Source: Polyangium jinanense (GTDB lineage: Bacteria > Myxococcota > Polyangia > Polyangiales > Polyangiaceae). Taken from it: a stretch of 64,000 nt of DNA. Of the stretch, positions 51,095-59,704 are shown one piece after another (the stretch's first letter is position 1; the number at the start of each line of letters is the position of its first letter). The DNA lies in NCBI RefSeq assembly GCF_028435365.1, contig NZ_JAGTJJ010000043.1, positions 32,065 through 96,064 of the forward strand. Reading direction: 5' to 3'. The translations under genes and the position numbers were made by a program. The notes below the pieces were generated by a model. That model made no database searches, had not been told where the DNA came from, and was given only the letters and a program-made list of their open reading frames with translations.

Positions 51095-52168
51095 ATGCCC
51101 TCCTCCAAAGAGCGCGGACGGCGGGTTCGAGGCCAACGCGCTCCGTCTTCCCTCGCGCTGGCAGCGCTGATCGCGGCGTGCGCGCGTCGCGATGCGTCCG
51201 TCGAACCGCCGCCCGATGCGTCTGCAGGGGCCAGAGCTTCCGCTGCGTCGGCTACGCCCTCGATCGAGCGACCCCCGGCGCGATCGCTCGATCGAAGCGT
51301 CGCCAGGAGCCTCGAAGAGGCGTCCGTGACCGATGCGTCGTACGCGCGTCGAACGCTCTGGTCTTGGACCTCGCGCGAGCAGGCGGCGACGCTCCGGCGC
51401 GACAAGCAGCTCTTGCTCGATACCCAGTTGCCCGAGGGACCGACGGCGTACGTCGAGCTCCTCGAACGGGTCGCGGCCGGCGGCGGTCCGAACGGCGACA
51501 TGGCGCGCCTGCTCCTGCTTCACCCGAGCCTTCGCCTTCGACGTTATGCGTGGACGCGTCCTTGGCCCACGCGGCTCGGTCTCGCCGAGCGCGATTACGG
51601 CGATCAGCTCCTCCGCGTCGTCCTTTCGCCGAGGGCGATCGTCGCGCGCTTCGATCCGGCGCGTTCCGCTCCATTCGAGTTTCACGATCTCGACGGACGC
51701 GCCGTTTCGATCGGGCAGGTCCTCGCCGATCCATCTGTCCTCGCCGCCGTCTACCACGTGCATACGGAAAACGAGTCGCCGGTCGCCTACCGAGAATATG
51801 TCTTGTGCAACGAAGCCATGGTCACCGAGTGGTCGCTGGCGACGCCGGAGATCATTGCCGTGATCTCCGCGGACCACGCCCTCGCGCAGGCGCTCGCCGG
51901 GGCCGAGCTCGAGCCGGGGCCGTCGCGACCGCACTGGGCAAGCGGCGGCGGAGACGGTGCCGCCCTGTACGCGAGCGCCCTCGCGTTCGACAACGAGCGC
52001 TATCGCTCGACCGCCGATAACTTCCGCGCGCTTGCGGACGCGCTCGCACGCGCGGAACAGGTGGGGGCTCCGCTCGTCGTCGTGCCTTCGGCGAAATTCG
52101 CGTACGACGCGCAGGTTCCGGATGTCCGGATGCGGAAGCTCCCCAAGCGCGTCCCCGTCATGGTCTAG
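51095..52168 (+). CDS. Putative lipoprotein of unknown function
   Basis: ATG 51095 with GAGG 8 bases upstream; 357 residues. Lipobox LIAAC, then an Ala/Ser/Pro-rich region to about residue 80 and a globular domain (PTAYVELLERVAAGGGPNGD, APFEFHDLDGRAVSIGQVLA, YREYVLCNEAMVTEWSL). No family is recognised. The HIT gene follows 4 bases after its stop, so the two are cotranscribed. The upstream gap with a near-palindromic TATA-containing sequence (about 51060-51075) probably holds back-to-back promoters with the cytochrome gene. Confidence 0.75.
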   Translation: MPSSKERGRRVRGQRAPSSLALAALIAACARRDASVEPPPDASAGARASAASATPSIERPPARSLDRSVARSLEEASVTDASYARRTLWSWTSREQAATLRRDKQLLLDTQLPEGPTAYVELLERVAAGGGPNGDMARLLLLHPSLRLRRYAWTRPWPTRLGLAERDYGDQLLRVVLSPRAIVARFDPARSAPFEFHDLDGRAVSIGQVLADPSVLAAVYHVHTENESPVAYREYVLCNEAMVTEWSLATPEIIAVISADHALAQALAGAELEPGPSRPHWASGGGDGAALYASALAFDNERYRSTADNFRALADALARAEQVGAPLVVVPSAKFAYDAQVPDVRMRKLPKRVPVMV

Positions 52169-52172
52169 GCGT

Positions 52173-52664
52173 ATGCCCCGTCTCGTCTCGCGCGCCGAAG
52201 CGCTCGATCGAATTCGTAACGAGACGGGCGACGTCGCATGCCTGATGTGCGCGATCCGCGATCGGCGCGCCGGCCCCGTCTTCGTCGTCCATGAAGACGA
52301 TCGCCAGCTCGTCCTGTTGCCGCGCTACGTGCGCCGCTGGGGACAGCTCATGGTGATGCCGAAGCGGCATGCGGTGTCGTTCGGCGAGATCGACGATGAG
52401 ACCTGGGCGGAGACGAACCGCCTCGTCCTCCATGCTGCGAGGGTCGTCGAGCGCGTCATGCGTCCGCGGCGATGTTATCTCGCCTCGACCGGGAGCGCCG
52501 CCGGCGAGATCACGCAGAGCTCGACGCACCTCCACGTCCACGTCATTCCCCTCCTCGAGCCCGACGACAAACCGGCCGACATCTTCAGCTGGTCGGCTGG
52601 CGTTTACATCGCCGACCACGAGGAATGGGAATGTCTCCGCGCCCGCTATGGGGAGGCGTGGTGA
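52173..52664 (+). CDS. HIT-family nucleotide hydrolase
   Basis: 163 residues. The histidine triad STHLHVHVIPLL (HxHxHx) is at about residues 112-123, preceded by the family's LVLLPRYVRRWGQLMVMPKRHAV and a CLMC pair near the N terminus that may bind zinc. HIT enzymes hydrolyse dinucleoside polyphosphates or nucleotide phosphoramidates. It is translated right after the lipoprotein at 51095-52168. The following 153 bases hold no gene. Confidence 0.93.
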   Translation: MPRLVSRAEALDRIRNETGDVACLMCAIRDRRAGPVFVVHEDDRQLVLLPRYVRRWGQLMVMPKRHAVSFGEIDDETWAETNRLVLHAARVVERVMRPRRCYLASTGSAAGEITQSSTHLHVHVIPLLEPDDKPADIFSWSAGVYIADHEEWECLRARYGEAW

Positions 52665-52817
52665 GGGATGGGGGCCGGCGAGGGGACTCGGCTCTGTGAG
52701 CGACCACGTCTCGCAATTTTGAGAATCAGGTTGGCGAACAGGCGATCACCGAGTCGGTTCGAGCTCTGATAGAGCGAATTTCATTCAACCGTCCCGGACA
52801 GGGATGATGGAGCACCC

Positions 52818-53075
52818 ATGAAACGACTGATCGCGATCGCCGCGCTGGCCCTTGCTGCTTGTTATGCCGAGGAAGACGTGGACCTCGACATCGATGACCC
52901 CACCATCGCGGAACAGGCTGAGACGTTGCCGCCCTGCACCGCGGCCAACGAGGGCGCCACGCACCTCATCACCACGAAGCCAGGCAACACGACGGTCACC
53001 AGCACCTACGAGTGCCAGTCCGGCACCTGGCAGCTGATCCGGCGCTGCACCGGCGGCACTTGCATCGACTTCTGA
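52818..53075 (+). CDS. Small Cys-containing lipoprotein
   Basis: 85 residues; GGAG 5 bases before ATG. MKRLIAIAALALAAC is a textbook lipoprotein signal. An acidic stretch (EEDVDLDIDDPTIAEQAE) precedes a small domain with four Cys (PPCTAAN, YECQSGTW, RRCTGGTC), likely two disulfides. Not recognised further. Confidence 0.75.
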   Translation: MKRLIAIAALALAACYAEEDVDLDIDDPTIAEQAETLPPCTAANEGATHLITTKPGNTTVTSTYECQSGTWQLIRRCTGGTCIDF

Positions 53076-53196
53076 ACTCCCGGATTCTGCGACGCCAGCG
53101 TCGTCAGGCGCTCGAACTCGCGGATCCGCACCCAGGCGATCCGAGACCGCCAAGCGCTTGACAACGGGCATCCTTTCTGCGCTTCTCTCCCTGGTC

Positions 53197-53865
53197 ATGC
53201 CTCCGGCGCCCGATGTGCCTCGTGTTCCCGCCCCTTGGACACTCGGCGGAGATGCTTACGTGGTCATGCTCCGGCTGCCCCCGCGGCTGATCGAGGAGGG
53301 CAGCTTCGTGCCGGAGCCGCTCCGGGGGCGGGCCCAGGGCCGCACGGGCGCCTTGATGTTCGTCGATTATGCGACCTCGGACGTCGGCCCCTATCGCGAG
53401 CTCCTCTTCATCCCCTGCCGTTTCCGGATCGGCGGAGGGCTCTTCTGGTCCATCACGAAGATCTACGTCAGCTCCTGGGACAGCGTGGTGAACGGCCGAC
53501 AGAACTGGGGAATCCCCAAGGACCGCGCCGATTTCGAGGTGACCCGCGAAGCGGGCCGGGATCGCGTGCGACTCCACGACGGCGACCACGTCTTCGCCGA
53601 CCTCGTATTCGCGCCGCGGGGTTTGCGCCTGCCCGCCTCCAGTGTGCTCATGCCCGAGGCGCTCCGCACCCTCGTGCAAGTGGATGACGACCGAGCCTTT
53701 TATTATGCGCCCGAGGCTTCCTGCAAGGTGGAGCTCGCCCGTCTCGTCGAAGCCCGCGTCGATCCCGCGCGTTTTCCGGACGTATCGCAGGGCAAGGTCC
53801 TCTTCGCGGCGCGACTGTCGGAGTTCACGCTGCGTTTTCCGATTGCGCGGGTGGAGCCGGTGTAG
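53197..53865 (+). CDS. Acetoacetate-decarboxylase-like protein
   Basis: 222 residues from ATG 53197; the upstream TTG would add a leader without coding bias. The ADC-family pattern is visible: PAPWTLGGDAYVVML, FVDYATSDVGPYRELLFIP, KIYVSSWDSVVNGRQNWGIPK and the C-terminal GKVLFAARLSEFTLRFP. In true acetoacetate decarboxylase a Lys forms a Schiff base; the Lys after GIP (GIPKDRADF) matches the region, but I cannot confirm the active Lys. Many relatives act on other keto acids or bind ligands. Its neighbours are unrelated. Confidence 0.8.
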   Translation: MPPAPDVPRVPAPWTLGGDAYVVMLRLPPRLIEEGSFVPEPLRGRAQGRTGALMFVDYATSDVGPYRELLFIPCRFRIGGGLFWSITKIYVSSWDSVVNGRQNWGIPKDRADFEVTREAGRDRVRLHDGDHVFADLVFAPRGLRLPASSVLMPEALRTLVQVDDDRAFYYAPEASCKVELARLVEARVDPARFPDVSQGKVLFAARLSEFTLRFPIARVEPV

Positions 53866-53917
53866 GCGCAAAGCATCACGCGCGTAGGTGGGCTCGCGTC
53901 CGGCGGGCCTTGGATGT

Positions 53918-54679
53918 TCAAGGCGCGACGGTGAGATTGTACGTGACGTCCAGTTCGAACGTCTGATCCGGCGAGAGCACGATCTTCCCGGTGAACTGGA
54001 CCTCGTGTTCACCGGCGGGGAGGGGCTTCAGCATGACCCAGTAGCCGTCGGCGGCGGCAATCCGCTTCGAGCCCACCGGCACGTCGCAGGTATTTTCACG
54101 AATGGGGCCGCTGCAAATGGTGCCGAAGACATCCTCGGCCTGGTTCGGCGTGGGGTCGTCGAATGTGGCCGTGTGGGCGCGCCGGTCGTCGAGGTCCTTG
54201 ATGGCATTGCCATCGATTTCGAGCGTCATCGTGACCTCGTAGTCGTTGAAGAACGACGACGCGTTGTCGTGGGCCACTGGCTCGGACGTCAACATTTCGC
54301 ATGTCAGGTCGGGGTTGTCGACGTACTCCGGGCAGGCCCGCGAGATGGAATTGACGATCGGGAAAAAGATGGCCTTTCCTGCGGGAACGGCACAAGCGCG
54401 CGTGGTCTGGCCGCCCACGTTGCCCGCCAGGAAAAACACGTCGCCCATCTGGTGCCCCTCGCAAGGCCCGTCCAGAATTGGATTCTCGGCCTTGGGGATC
54501 GCGAACGCCCATTGGAACCAGGCCTCGGCCCATTGCTCGTACGTCTTGCCGAAGGGCTGCTCTTCGACGCCGAAGAGGTAATCAGGTGGGGTCGGGGGCT
54601 CGGGGTCCTCCCCGGAGCACGCAAGCGCGACCATCGCGAAGAGGGGGAGCAGCGATGCGGAAAGAATGTTGGGTTTCAT
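53918..54679 (-). CDS. Lipoprotein of unknown function
   Basis: ATG 54679 with GTGGAG upstream; 253 residues. Lipobox LAC after MKPNILSASLLPLFAMV; the longer frame to 54841 lacks a signal. The mature protein begins YGKTYEQW-like (FGKTYEQWAEAWFQWAF) and continues with Cys pairs (GPCEGHQ, RACAVP, RACPEY, DLTCEM) and beta strands (SFFNDYEVTMTLEIDGN, EVQFTGKIVLSPDQTF). Similar proteins are common in myxobacteria and Bradymonadales but have no known role. Converges on the ADC-like gene. Confidence 0.75.
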   Translation of the reverse strand: MKPNILSASLLPLFAMVALACSGEDPEPPTPPDYLFGVEEQPFGKTYEQWAEAWFQWAFAIPKAENPILDGPCEGHQMGDVFFLAGNVGGQTTRACAVPAGKAIFFPIVNSISRACPEYVDNPDLTCEMLTSEPVAHDNASSFFNDYEVTMTLEIDGNAIKDLDDRRAHTATFDDPTPNQAEDVFGTICSGPIRENTCDVPVGSKRIAAADGYWVMLKPLPAGEHEVQFTGKIVLSPDQTFELDVTYNLTVAP

Positions 54680-54986
54680 GGCGACTCCACTTCGGCGGCG
54701 ACTCGCGCCTCGAATGGGTTGGTGTTCACGAGCTCTTTTTTTGCATTGCACGCCGCGTGCCAAGTTTGCCAGAGACGAATCGCATCGGCTCGAGGCGAGC
54801 CGCCCCTCGTCCAAGCGTAACGGCGCCGAAACAGCTGTCACGCGGGCGTGACAGCGAGGTGTTACGCCTGCGTGACGATCGAGCTCGCATTGCGATGGAC
54901 GACGCCTTGACTCGCACGCGGCTCCCGTGCGACCGTCTCGACCTGCAAGCGAAGGCCAGCGGTCAAGGCCAGCACGAGAGGGAGTG
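54680..54986. other. Divergent intergenic region with palindromes
   Basis: 307 bases between the lipoprotein start and the GNAT start. It contains two palindromes and a half-site (next entry). No gene is seen; the T-rich patch near 54735 could belong to a promoter for the minus-strand lipoprotein. Confidence 0.55.
54837..54876. promoter_or_regulatory. Paired GTnACGC-nn-GCGTnAC dyads, putative operator
   Basis: Dyad 1 is gtcacgcgggcgtgac (54837-54852; the symmetry extends to 54835-54854). Dyad 2 is gttacgcctgcgtgac (54861-54876). Centres are 24 bases apart, two helical turns plus a little, which fits cooperative binding. A lone half-site gcgtaac lies at 54815-54821. The sites sit 110 bases before the GNAT gene and 158 bases before the lipoprotein gene. 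The binding protein is unknown. Confidence 0.6.
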
Positions 54987-55481
54987 ATGAAGCTGCGTGA
55001 CTATCGACCGGAGGATCGGGCGGCGTGCCTCGCCGCGTTCGACAGCAACATCCCGCGGTTCTTTTCGGTCGAGGAGCGCGAGCGATTCGGGCGCTTCCTC
55101 GACGACCTGCCGGGCCGTTATGCCGTGATCTGCGACGAGGGCGGCGCCGTGGTAGGGTGCGGAGGTCTCGCGCCCACGAGGGAGGACGCGCGCGTGGCGA
55201 CGTTGACGTGGGGCCTCGTTCATTCGTCGTTGCACGGAAAAGGTTATGGGAAGGCGCTCACCGAGGGCCGGCTCGCCTGGCTCGCGGACATGCCCGAGAT
55301 CGAGCTCGTGCGCATGGATACGAGCCACCTGACCGCGGATTTTTATGCACGGCGCGGCTTCCGGCTCCTGCGACGAATCGAAGATTTCTATCAGCCCGGG
55401 CTCCATCGGTGTGACATGGAGCTCGTCGTCCACCCCGGCACGCGCCGTCCTCACTCTCCCCCGAAGACGAGTGTCCAGTAG
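54987..55481 (+). CDS. GNAT-family N-acetyltransferase
   Basis: 164 residues; GAGG overlaps the start region (GAGAGGGAGTGATG). GNAT features: MKLRDYRPEDRAACLAAFD, VVGCGGLAPTREDARVATLTW (strands 3-4), HSSLHGKGYGKALTEGRLAWL with the acetyl-CoA loop GKGYGKAL, and DFYARRGFRLLRRIEDFY. Amino-group acetylation of an unknown small molecule or protein is expected. Its 3' end overlaps the convergent CAP gene by 31 bases. Confidence 0.9.
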   Translation: MKLRDYRPEDRAACLAAFDSNIPRFFSVEERERFGRFLDDLPGRYAVICDEGGAVVGCGGLAPTREDARVATLTWGLVHSSLHGKGYGKALTEGRLAWLADMPEIELVRMDTSHLTADFYARRGFRLLRRIEDFYQPGLHRCDMELVVHPGTRRPHSPPKTSVQ

Positions 55482-56116
55482 TGCGTGTACGTCGAGCCCT
55501 GTCGCGTTGCGTACCCGACGCCGATGTGGCGGAACTTCGGATTCATGATGTTCTTGCAATGCTGAGTGCTCGCCATCCATTGCTCCACGGCGCCTGCCGC
55601 TGTCGGTCGGCCCGATCCGATGTTTTCGCCCATCATCGTAGGATGTGAAAAACCCGCGGCCTGCGCTCGCTGTTCCACCGTGCGGCCTTCCGGTGTCACG
55701 TGATCGAAGTAATTGCGGGTCGACATGTCGAGGCTGTGGGCGCGGGCTGCTGCGCGCAGGGATGGGTGCAGCGCGAGCGCAGGAGCGGGGCCGAAGCGGC
55801 GGCCTCCGCAGGTCGCGGAGCCCGCGCGCCGAGCGTTCACCTCGTCGAGCACCTGCTTCTCCAACGCCGCCGACTCCGCCGGCCAGGACGAATCGGGGGC
55901 AGCCGCCGAAGGCGCGACCTGCGCAGGAGGCGAGGCCGATCCGGCTTGCGGAGACTGCGGGGCCGAGGTCCCCGCGGGCGGGGAAGTTGGCGGCGGAGGC
56001 GCTGGCTGCGCAGCCTGTACCGGCGGCGGAGGCGCAGCGCCGCTCGAGCAGCCCACGAGCAGAAAGGAACCGAGCATCAGAGGAACGAGCTGGCGCACGT
56101 GGATAGTATAGCGCAC
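55451..56116 (-). CDS. CAP-domain (SCP-like) lipoprotein
   Basis: 221 residues from GTG 56116 (GTG 56098 is equally possible). Lipobox LLVGC, then a Pro/Ala/Ser linker to about residue 78. The CAP domain (about 85-221) has LDEVNARRAG, HPSLRAAARAHSLDMSTRNYFDHVTPEGRT with both conserved His, GENIGSG and HCKNIMNPKFRHIGVGYA. Bacterial CAP proteins are extracytoplasmic; some bind sterols or lipids, others cleave peptides, and the role here is open. Confidence 0.9.
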   Translation of the reverse strand: MRYTIHVRQLVPLMLGSFLLVGCSSGAAPPPPVQAAQPAPPPPTSPPAGTSAPQSPQAGSASPPAQVAPSAAAPDSSWPAESAALEKQVLDEVNARRAGSATCGGRRFGPAPALALHPSLRAAARAHSLDMSTRNYFDHVTPEGRTVEQRAQAAGFSHPTMMGENIGSGRPTAAGAVEQWMASTQHCKNIMNPKFRHIGVGYATRQGSTYTHYWTLVFGGE

Positions 56117-56143
56117 GGATGCCGGGGGGCGGGGAGTTCTTCC

Positions 56144-56803
56144 TCAGCGGCGCGCCTTCGGAACGTCGATCTCCATGACGACCTCGCCCGCTATATCGAG
56201 CACCGTCGGACGCCGCGCGCACTCCCAGGTTGTCACGTTCGCGAAGCAAGTGACGCCCTCTTGGCGAAAGACCCCTCCATCCTCATGGATATGACCGAAG
56301 ATGTGGAGACGGGGCTTCACCTGACGAACACGCGCCATCAGATCGGCACAGCCATGCCGCTCCTCGGACCACGAGCGATCACCGATTCCGAACGGGGGCG
56401 AATGCGTGATCAGGACATCGATCCCCTCGGGAATGGCCGCCCATTTCTCCGCGAGCGCCTTGCCCCGCGGGAGATTGAACGCCCAGTCGTGGAACGCCGG
56501 CTGCCAGGGGCTGCCCCAGACGGTGATGCGATCGATACAGACCCCAGAATCCTCCAGGTAAACGACACCCTTGCCGAGCAGCGCGCGCGCTTCGCGCGGC
56601 TGGTGGACGAAGGCCCAGTCGTGGTTTCCTGCGACTACGATCTTGTATTGATGGGGCAGACTTCGGATCCACGCGGCGGCTTCGGCGAGCTCGTCGAGAT
56701 CCCCGAACCGGCACAGGTCTCCCGCGTGAACGAACACGTCGCCTTGTGGGACCACGAGCTGCGTGTGATAGAGGTGTGTGTCTGCGACGGCAACGATCCG
56801 CAT
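56144..56803 (-). CDS. Calcineurin-like metallophosphoesterase
   Basis: ATG 56803; 219 residues; upstream in-frame sequence has no coding bias. The dimetal motifs are all present: MRIVAVADTHLYH (Asp-x-His), VHAGDLCRFGD, VVAGNHDW, LITHSPPFGIGD and FGHIHED. The protein would hydrolyse a phosphoester or phosphoanhydride in the cytoplasm; the family includes MPPED/YfcE-like members. Substrate unknown. Upstream 220 bases hold no clear gene. Confidence 0.92.
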   Translation of the reverse strand: MRIVAVADTHLYHTQLVVPQGDVFVHAGDLCRFGDLDELAEAAAWIRSLPHQYKIVVAGNHDWAFVHQPREARALLGKGVVYLEDSGVCIDRITVWGSPWQPAFHDWAFNLPRGKALAEKWAAIPEGIDVLITHSPPFGIGDRSWSEERHGCADLMARVRQVKPRLHIFGHIHEDGGVFRQEGVTCFANVTTWECARRPTVLDIAGEVVMEIDVPKARR

Positions 56804-57023
56804 GGGTCCGAGGATAGCAGCATGGAGTGATGTGTGCAGTTGTTCGGTCTTGAACTGTCCGCCGGGCACGTTCTGATGCTCTGCAAGCTCGGCTGCGCCG
56901 GGCGGAGTTGGGGGCGGCGTCGTCGGGGAAGATGTCGATGGAGAACCACGTGACGAGGCCGGGGGACCTCGGAGATGTGAAGTCCATGTTTCGCGTAAGA
57001 ATTCCGCCAAAAGGCCCCCAACT

Positions 57024-57434
57024 TCAAGGGCCGAGCGGCGTCTCGATCTCACCCGTGCTAGAAGATCCAGCCTCACGGCTGCTACTTTCGGCTGCACCAG
57101 GAGGAGGGCGGGCAACCGGCAACGTGCAGATGCACGGCTTGGGCACCCACGGCAACGTCCCTCGACCCGCCGGGCACTCACACTCGTACGCGGCCTCAAT
57201 GCCGTGGACCCGCGCCCAGCAATTGCATTGAAGGGCTGAATGGGACACCGCGCCGCACGAGCAAATCGCCTCGACGTCGCGCTCGGCGACACCCTGCTGA
57301 CGACCCACGTAACTCCGCAGCGCCTCCTCCGGAGACCCTCGCCCAGGGGAGCATGCAGGCATGAGCATGGTGAGGACGACTATCGTGAGCGCGATTTGTA
57401 TTTTAATATCAATGGTTGTGCTCCTTGGTTTCAT
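57024..57434 (-). CDS. Small Cys-rich lipoprotein
   Basis: 136 residues; ATG 57434, weak ribosome site. The signal TIDIKIQIALTIVVLTMLM leads to lipobox MPAC. The domain has Cys clusters (EAICSCGAVSHSALQCNCW, YECECPAG, KPCICTLP), so disulfides are likely, and the C terminus is low-complexity Ser/Thr/Gly. The region 57390-57440 is AT-rich. Function unknown. Confidence 0.7.
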   Translation of the reverse strand: MKPRSTTIDIKIQIALTIVVLTMLMPACSPGRGSPEEALRSYVGRQQGVAERDVEAICSCGAVSHSALQCNCWARVHGIEAAYECECPAGRGTLPWVPKPCICTLPVARPPPGAAESSSREAGSSSTGEIETPLGP

Positions 57435-57496
57435 ATTCAGGTCTCATGGATTCGCGCGACAGGGGGTCTGAGAGATTCCGGCTACGGACTGCACGC

Positions 57497-57898
57497 TCAT
57501 AATGGCTGCAAGATGTCACGCAGTCGCTCGATACGCAGGCTCCGATCGGCCACGTCTCGCAACACCCGCGTGACGACGTCCGATGAAATGACGCGCTCGG
57601 GCACGACGACAACGACGTTGACATACCCAGACGGTGCCAATCGAGCGTAGGCTCCAGGCTTTCTCGGTGCCCCGTACGCTTCCGACTGGATCTGCACGAA
57701 CCATACGTCGCCGTGCTCCCAGTACAAGTCTACCTTCGTACACGTGGACGCTTCGATGCCCAATCGAGCAAGCAACGCCACCTCGTCGGACATAGGATTG
57801 ACCGCCCAGTAGCGACCAAGGCTGCCGAGCGCGAATACCGAGTTTGGGTCCGCCTCTGCTCTGGCGGCGAAGTCCTCGATGCGTTCTTTCTTATTCAT
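57497..57898 (-). CDS. Small soluble protein of unknown function
   Basis: 133 residues; ATG 57898. No signal or membrane segment. The sequence (MNKKERIEDFAARAEADPNS, KVDLYWEHGDVWFVQIQSEA, YVNVVVVVPERVISSDVVTR) suggests a small alpha/beta protein. GC3 is lower than in neighbours. 62 bases upstream of the Cys-rich lipoprotein on the same strand. I do not recognise it. Confidence 0.65.
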   Translation of the reverse strand: MNKKERIEDFAARAEADPNSVFALGSLGRYWAVNPMSDEVALLARLGIEASTCTKVDLYWEHGDVWFVQIQSEAYGAPRKPGAYARLAPSGYVNVVVVVPERVISSDVVTRVLRDVADRSLRIERLRDILQPL

Positions 57899-57922
57899 TT
57901 GGTTCGGAGCCCTCGTTCTTCA

Positions 57923-58180
57923 TCACCGTGCCAGACAAGGGCCGGTTCGCCCGCCAAGCCACTCCGCGGCGGTCGGAGCGCGGACATGCACGGCGAACTG
58001 GGCGGCTCCCTCGTTGTTGCCGGGCTCCGAATCGTTGATCCCGAGCAGGTAGGCCTCGGCTGCGCCGGGCGGGGTGAATTCGAACCCGAGCGGCGTCGAG
58101 TGGTCGATGTCGCGCTGGGAGGCATACGGGAGGATGGCGAGGGTGAAGCCTTGCGCGAGTGTGTCGGGGGACCGATTCCC
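57923..58180 (-). pseudogene. Open frame after serpin stop, LecA-like C-terminal fragment
   Basis: Directly after the serpin stop (58181-58183) and in the same frame, 85 codons are open to TGA at 57923, with strong GC3 bias but no start codon. The translation includes GFTLAILPYASQRDID, TPPGAAEAYLLGINDSEPGNN and EGAAQFAVHVRA. The last part recalls the C terminus of LecA/PA-IL galactose-binding domains (GNNSGSFSVNI in LecA). Either it is the truncated 3' end of a lectin gene or, less likely, a readthrough extension of the serpin. Confidence 0.5.
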
Positions 58181-59542
58181 TCACCGGCTCGACGGGTCCG
58201 CGACGCGGCCCATGAAGAGGATCATCCCGGTCTTCGTGTCGCGCAGGACGAAGAGGAAGGGGTGATCGGCGCGGAAGACCTTGGGCTTCGGCGGCAGGCC
58301 GCTGTCTCGCGCCATCACGACGGCCGTGGCCGCGGCGGCCTCGGTGCCCTTCTCGTCGAGCTCCACGAAGGCCTTGTGGAAGACTTCGCTGACGTAGAGC
58401 CGGTCGCGCGTTTTTTGCGGATTGGCAATGCCAGTAAAATCGGCACTGCGGATGTCGAACGCGAGCCGCATCCCGAGCGTCTCGAGCGTCTCGCGGAGCC
58501 GGATGGACGACGGGGGATTGACCTGGAACTTGGGCAGGGACACCGTCACGAGCTCGGGCGTCATGGCTTCGATGTAGCGGTCGAGCTCGGCGGCCGTGAG
58601 GGACTGCTCGAGCGCGGGGAGGCCATCGACCGCGTCGGGCAAGAGGAGCACCATCGACGTGTCTTTGCCCTCGTACGGCATCTCGAGCACCCGCACGCGG
58701 CCCTGCTCGGCGAAGCGGTAGACGCCCTCCCGGTTCATCGTGGGCACGTCCTTCTTGTCCGTGCTCGTCAGGTGAAATGGGCTCGGCCGCGTCTTCGAGA
58801 CCTCGAACGGGCTGCCCCAGTTGGCCTTGAAGTAGACGGCATTGACGAGGGCGAGGCGCGTCGTTTCGTTGACGCCATTTGGCGGGATGAGGTCCTTGAT
58901 GCGGTCCTGCGTCTGCTTTTGCGCCCAGCCATTGATGTGCTGCCGCGCCCGCTCGTAGTTCTTCACGAAATCGACGGGCTCGAGCGGCGCGCCGAAGGAG
59001 CGCTGCGTGGCGTCGAGAAAGGGCTTCTCGAAGGTATAGGTGATCTCTCCGAAGAGGCGGTTCGTGGTGCGCAGGATCGTGGGCCCCTTGCCCGTGTTCC
59101 AGCCCCGCTGGAGTTCGCCCGCCGAACGCATGATGTCGTCGGCGCTGGCATCGAAATGGAGGACGCGCTTCATTTCGGCCGCGGTCTCGCCGCGGGCACC
59201 ACCGAAGGTCATTGCGAGGGCGAGGGTGATGCTGGCCGGCGAGACGGCGAGGTTGCCCGAATGAGCCGGCTGAGCACGCAGGACCCCCCAGAGGCTCGCG
59301 GCGAAGGCGTTGTTGCTTTGCACGATCGGCGCCCTGTCCGCGGGCGCGGGGGCGGGCGACGGGTCGTCAGGGGAGGGAGCGGAGGCAGGGGTGGTGGCGG
59401 GGCCGGGCGCTTCGGCCGCGGAGCTCGTGGAGGGGGGTGTAGCGGAGTTCGAGGCCGCGTTTGGCGCAGGGTTCGAGGCCGGGGGAGGAGCGCAGGCCGC
59501 GAGGGAGAGCGCCGCGAGCAGGGCGAGCATGGGGGCTTTCAT
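58181..59542 (-). CDS. Serpin-family protease inhibitor, lipoprotein
   Basis: 453 residues with lipobox LAAC and a Pro/Ala/Ser linker (about 20-75). The serpin fold follows: NLAVSPASITLALAMTFGGA, TNRLFGEITYTFEKPFL, LVNAVYFKANWGSPF, MVLLLPDAVDGLPALEQSL and the reactive loop hinge LDEKGTEAAAATAVVM, then PFLFVLRDTKTGMILFMGRVADP. The hinge is small-residue-rich, so the protein should be inhibitory; the cleaved bond lies in the following ARDSGL region. Surface display suggests defence against foreign or self proteases. It is 162 bases downstream of the radical SAM gene on the same strand. Confidence 0.94.
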   Translation of the reverse strand: MKAPMLALLAALSLAACAPPPASNPAPNAASNSATPPSTSSAAEAPGPATTPASAPSPDDPSPAPAPADRAPIVQSNNAFAASLWGVLRAQPAHSGNLAVSPASITLALAMTFGGARGETAAEMKRVLHFDASADDIMRSAGELQRGWNTGKGPTILRTTNRLFGEITYTFEKPFLDATQRSFGAPLEPVDFVKNYERARQHINGWAQKQTQDRIKDLIPPNGVNETTRLALVNAVYFKANWGSPFEVSKTRPSPFHLTSTDKKDVPTMNREGVYRFAEQGRVRVLEMPYEGKDTSMVLLLPDAVDGLPALEQSLTAAELDRYIEAMTPELVTVSLPKFQVNPPSSIRLRETLETLGMRLAFDIRSADFTGIANPQKTRDRLYVSEVFHKAFVELDEKGTEAAAATAVVMARDSGLPPKPKVFRADHPFLFVLRDTKTGMILFMGRVADPSSR

Positions 59543-59704
59543 GGGCGCAGGGTAACGCGACTGGATTGCGTGCTCCAGTTCGTTTCGTGGTGGTGGTGCT
59601 GATCCCGCTGCTCCCCGCGAGCCTACACGCGCCGAGTTCGTCGTCCCCCGGGCGCTCGCATTGCGGGGATGTATTCCGCGGGCACGCGGACGATTCGGCC
59701 AATC

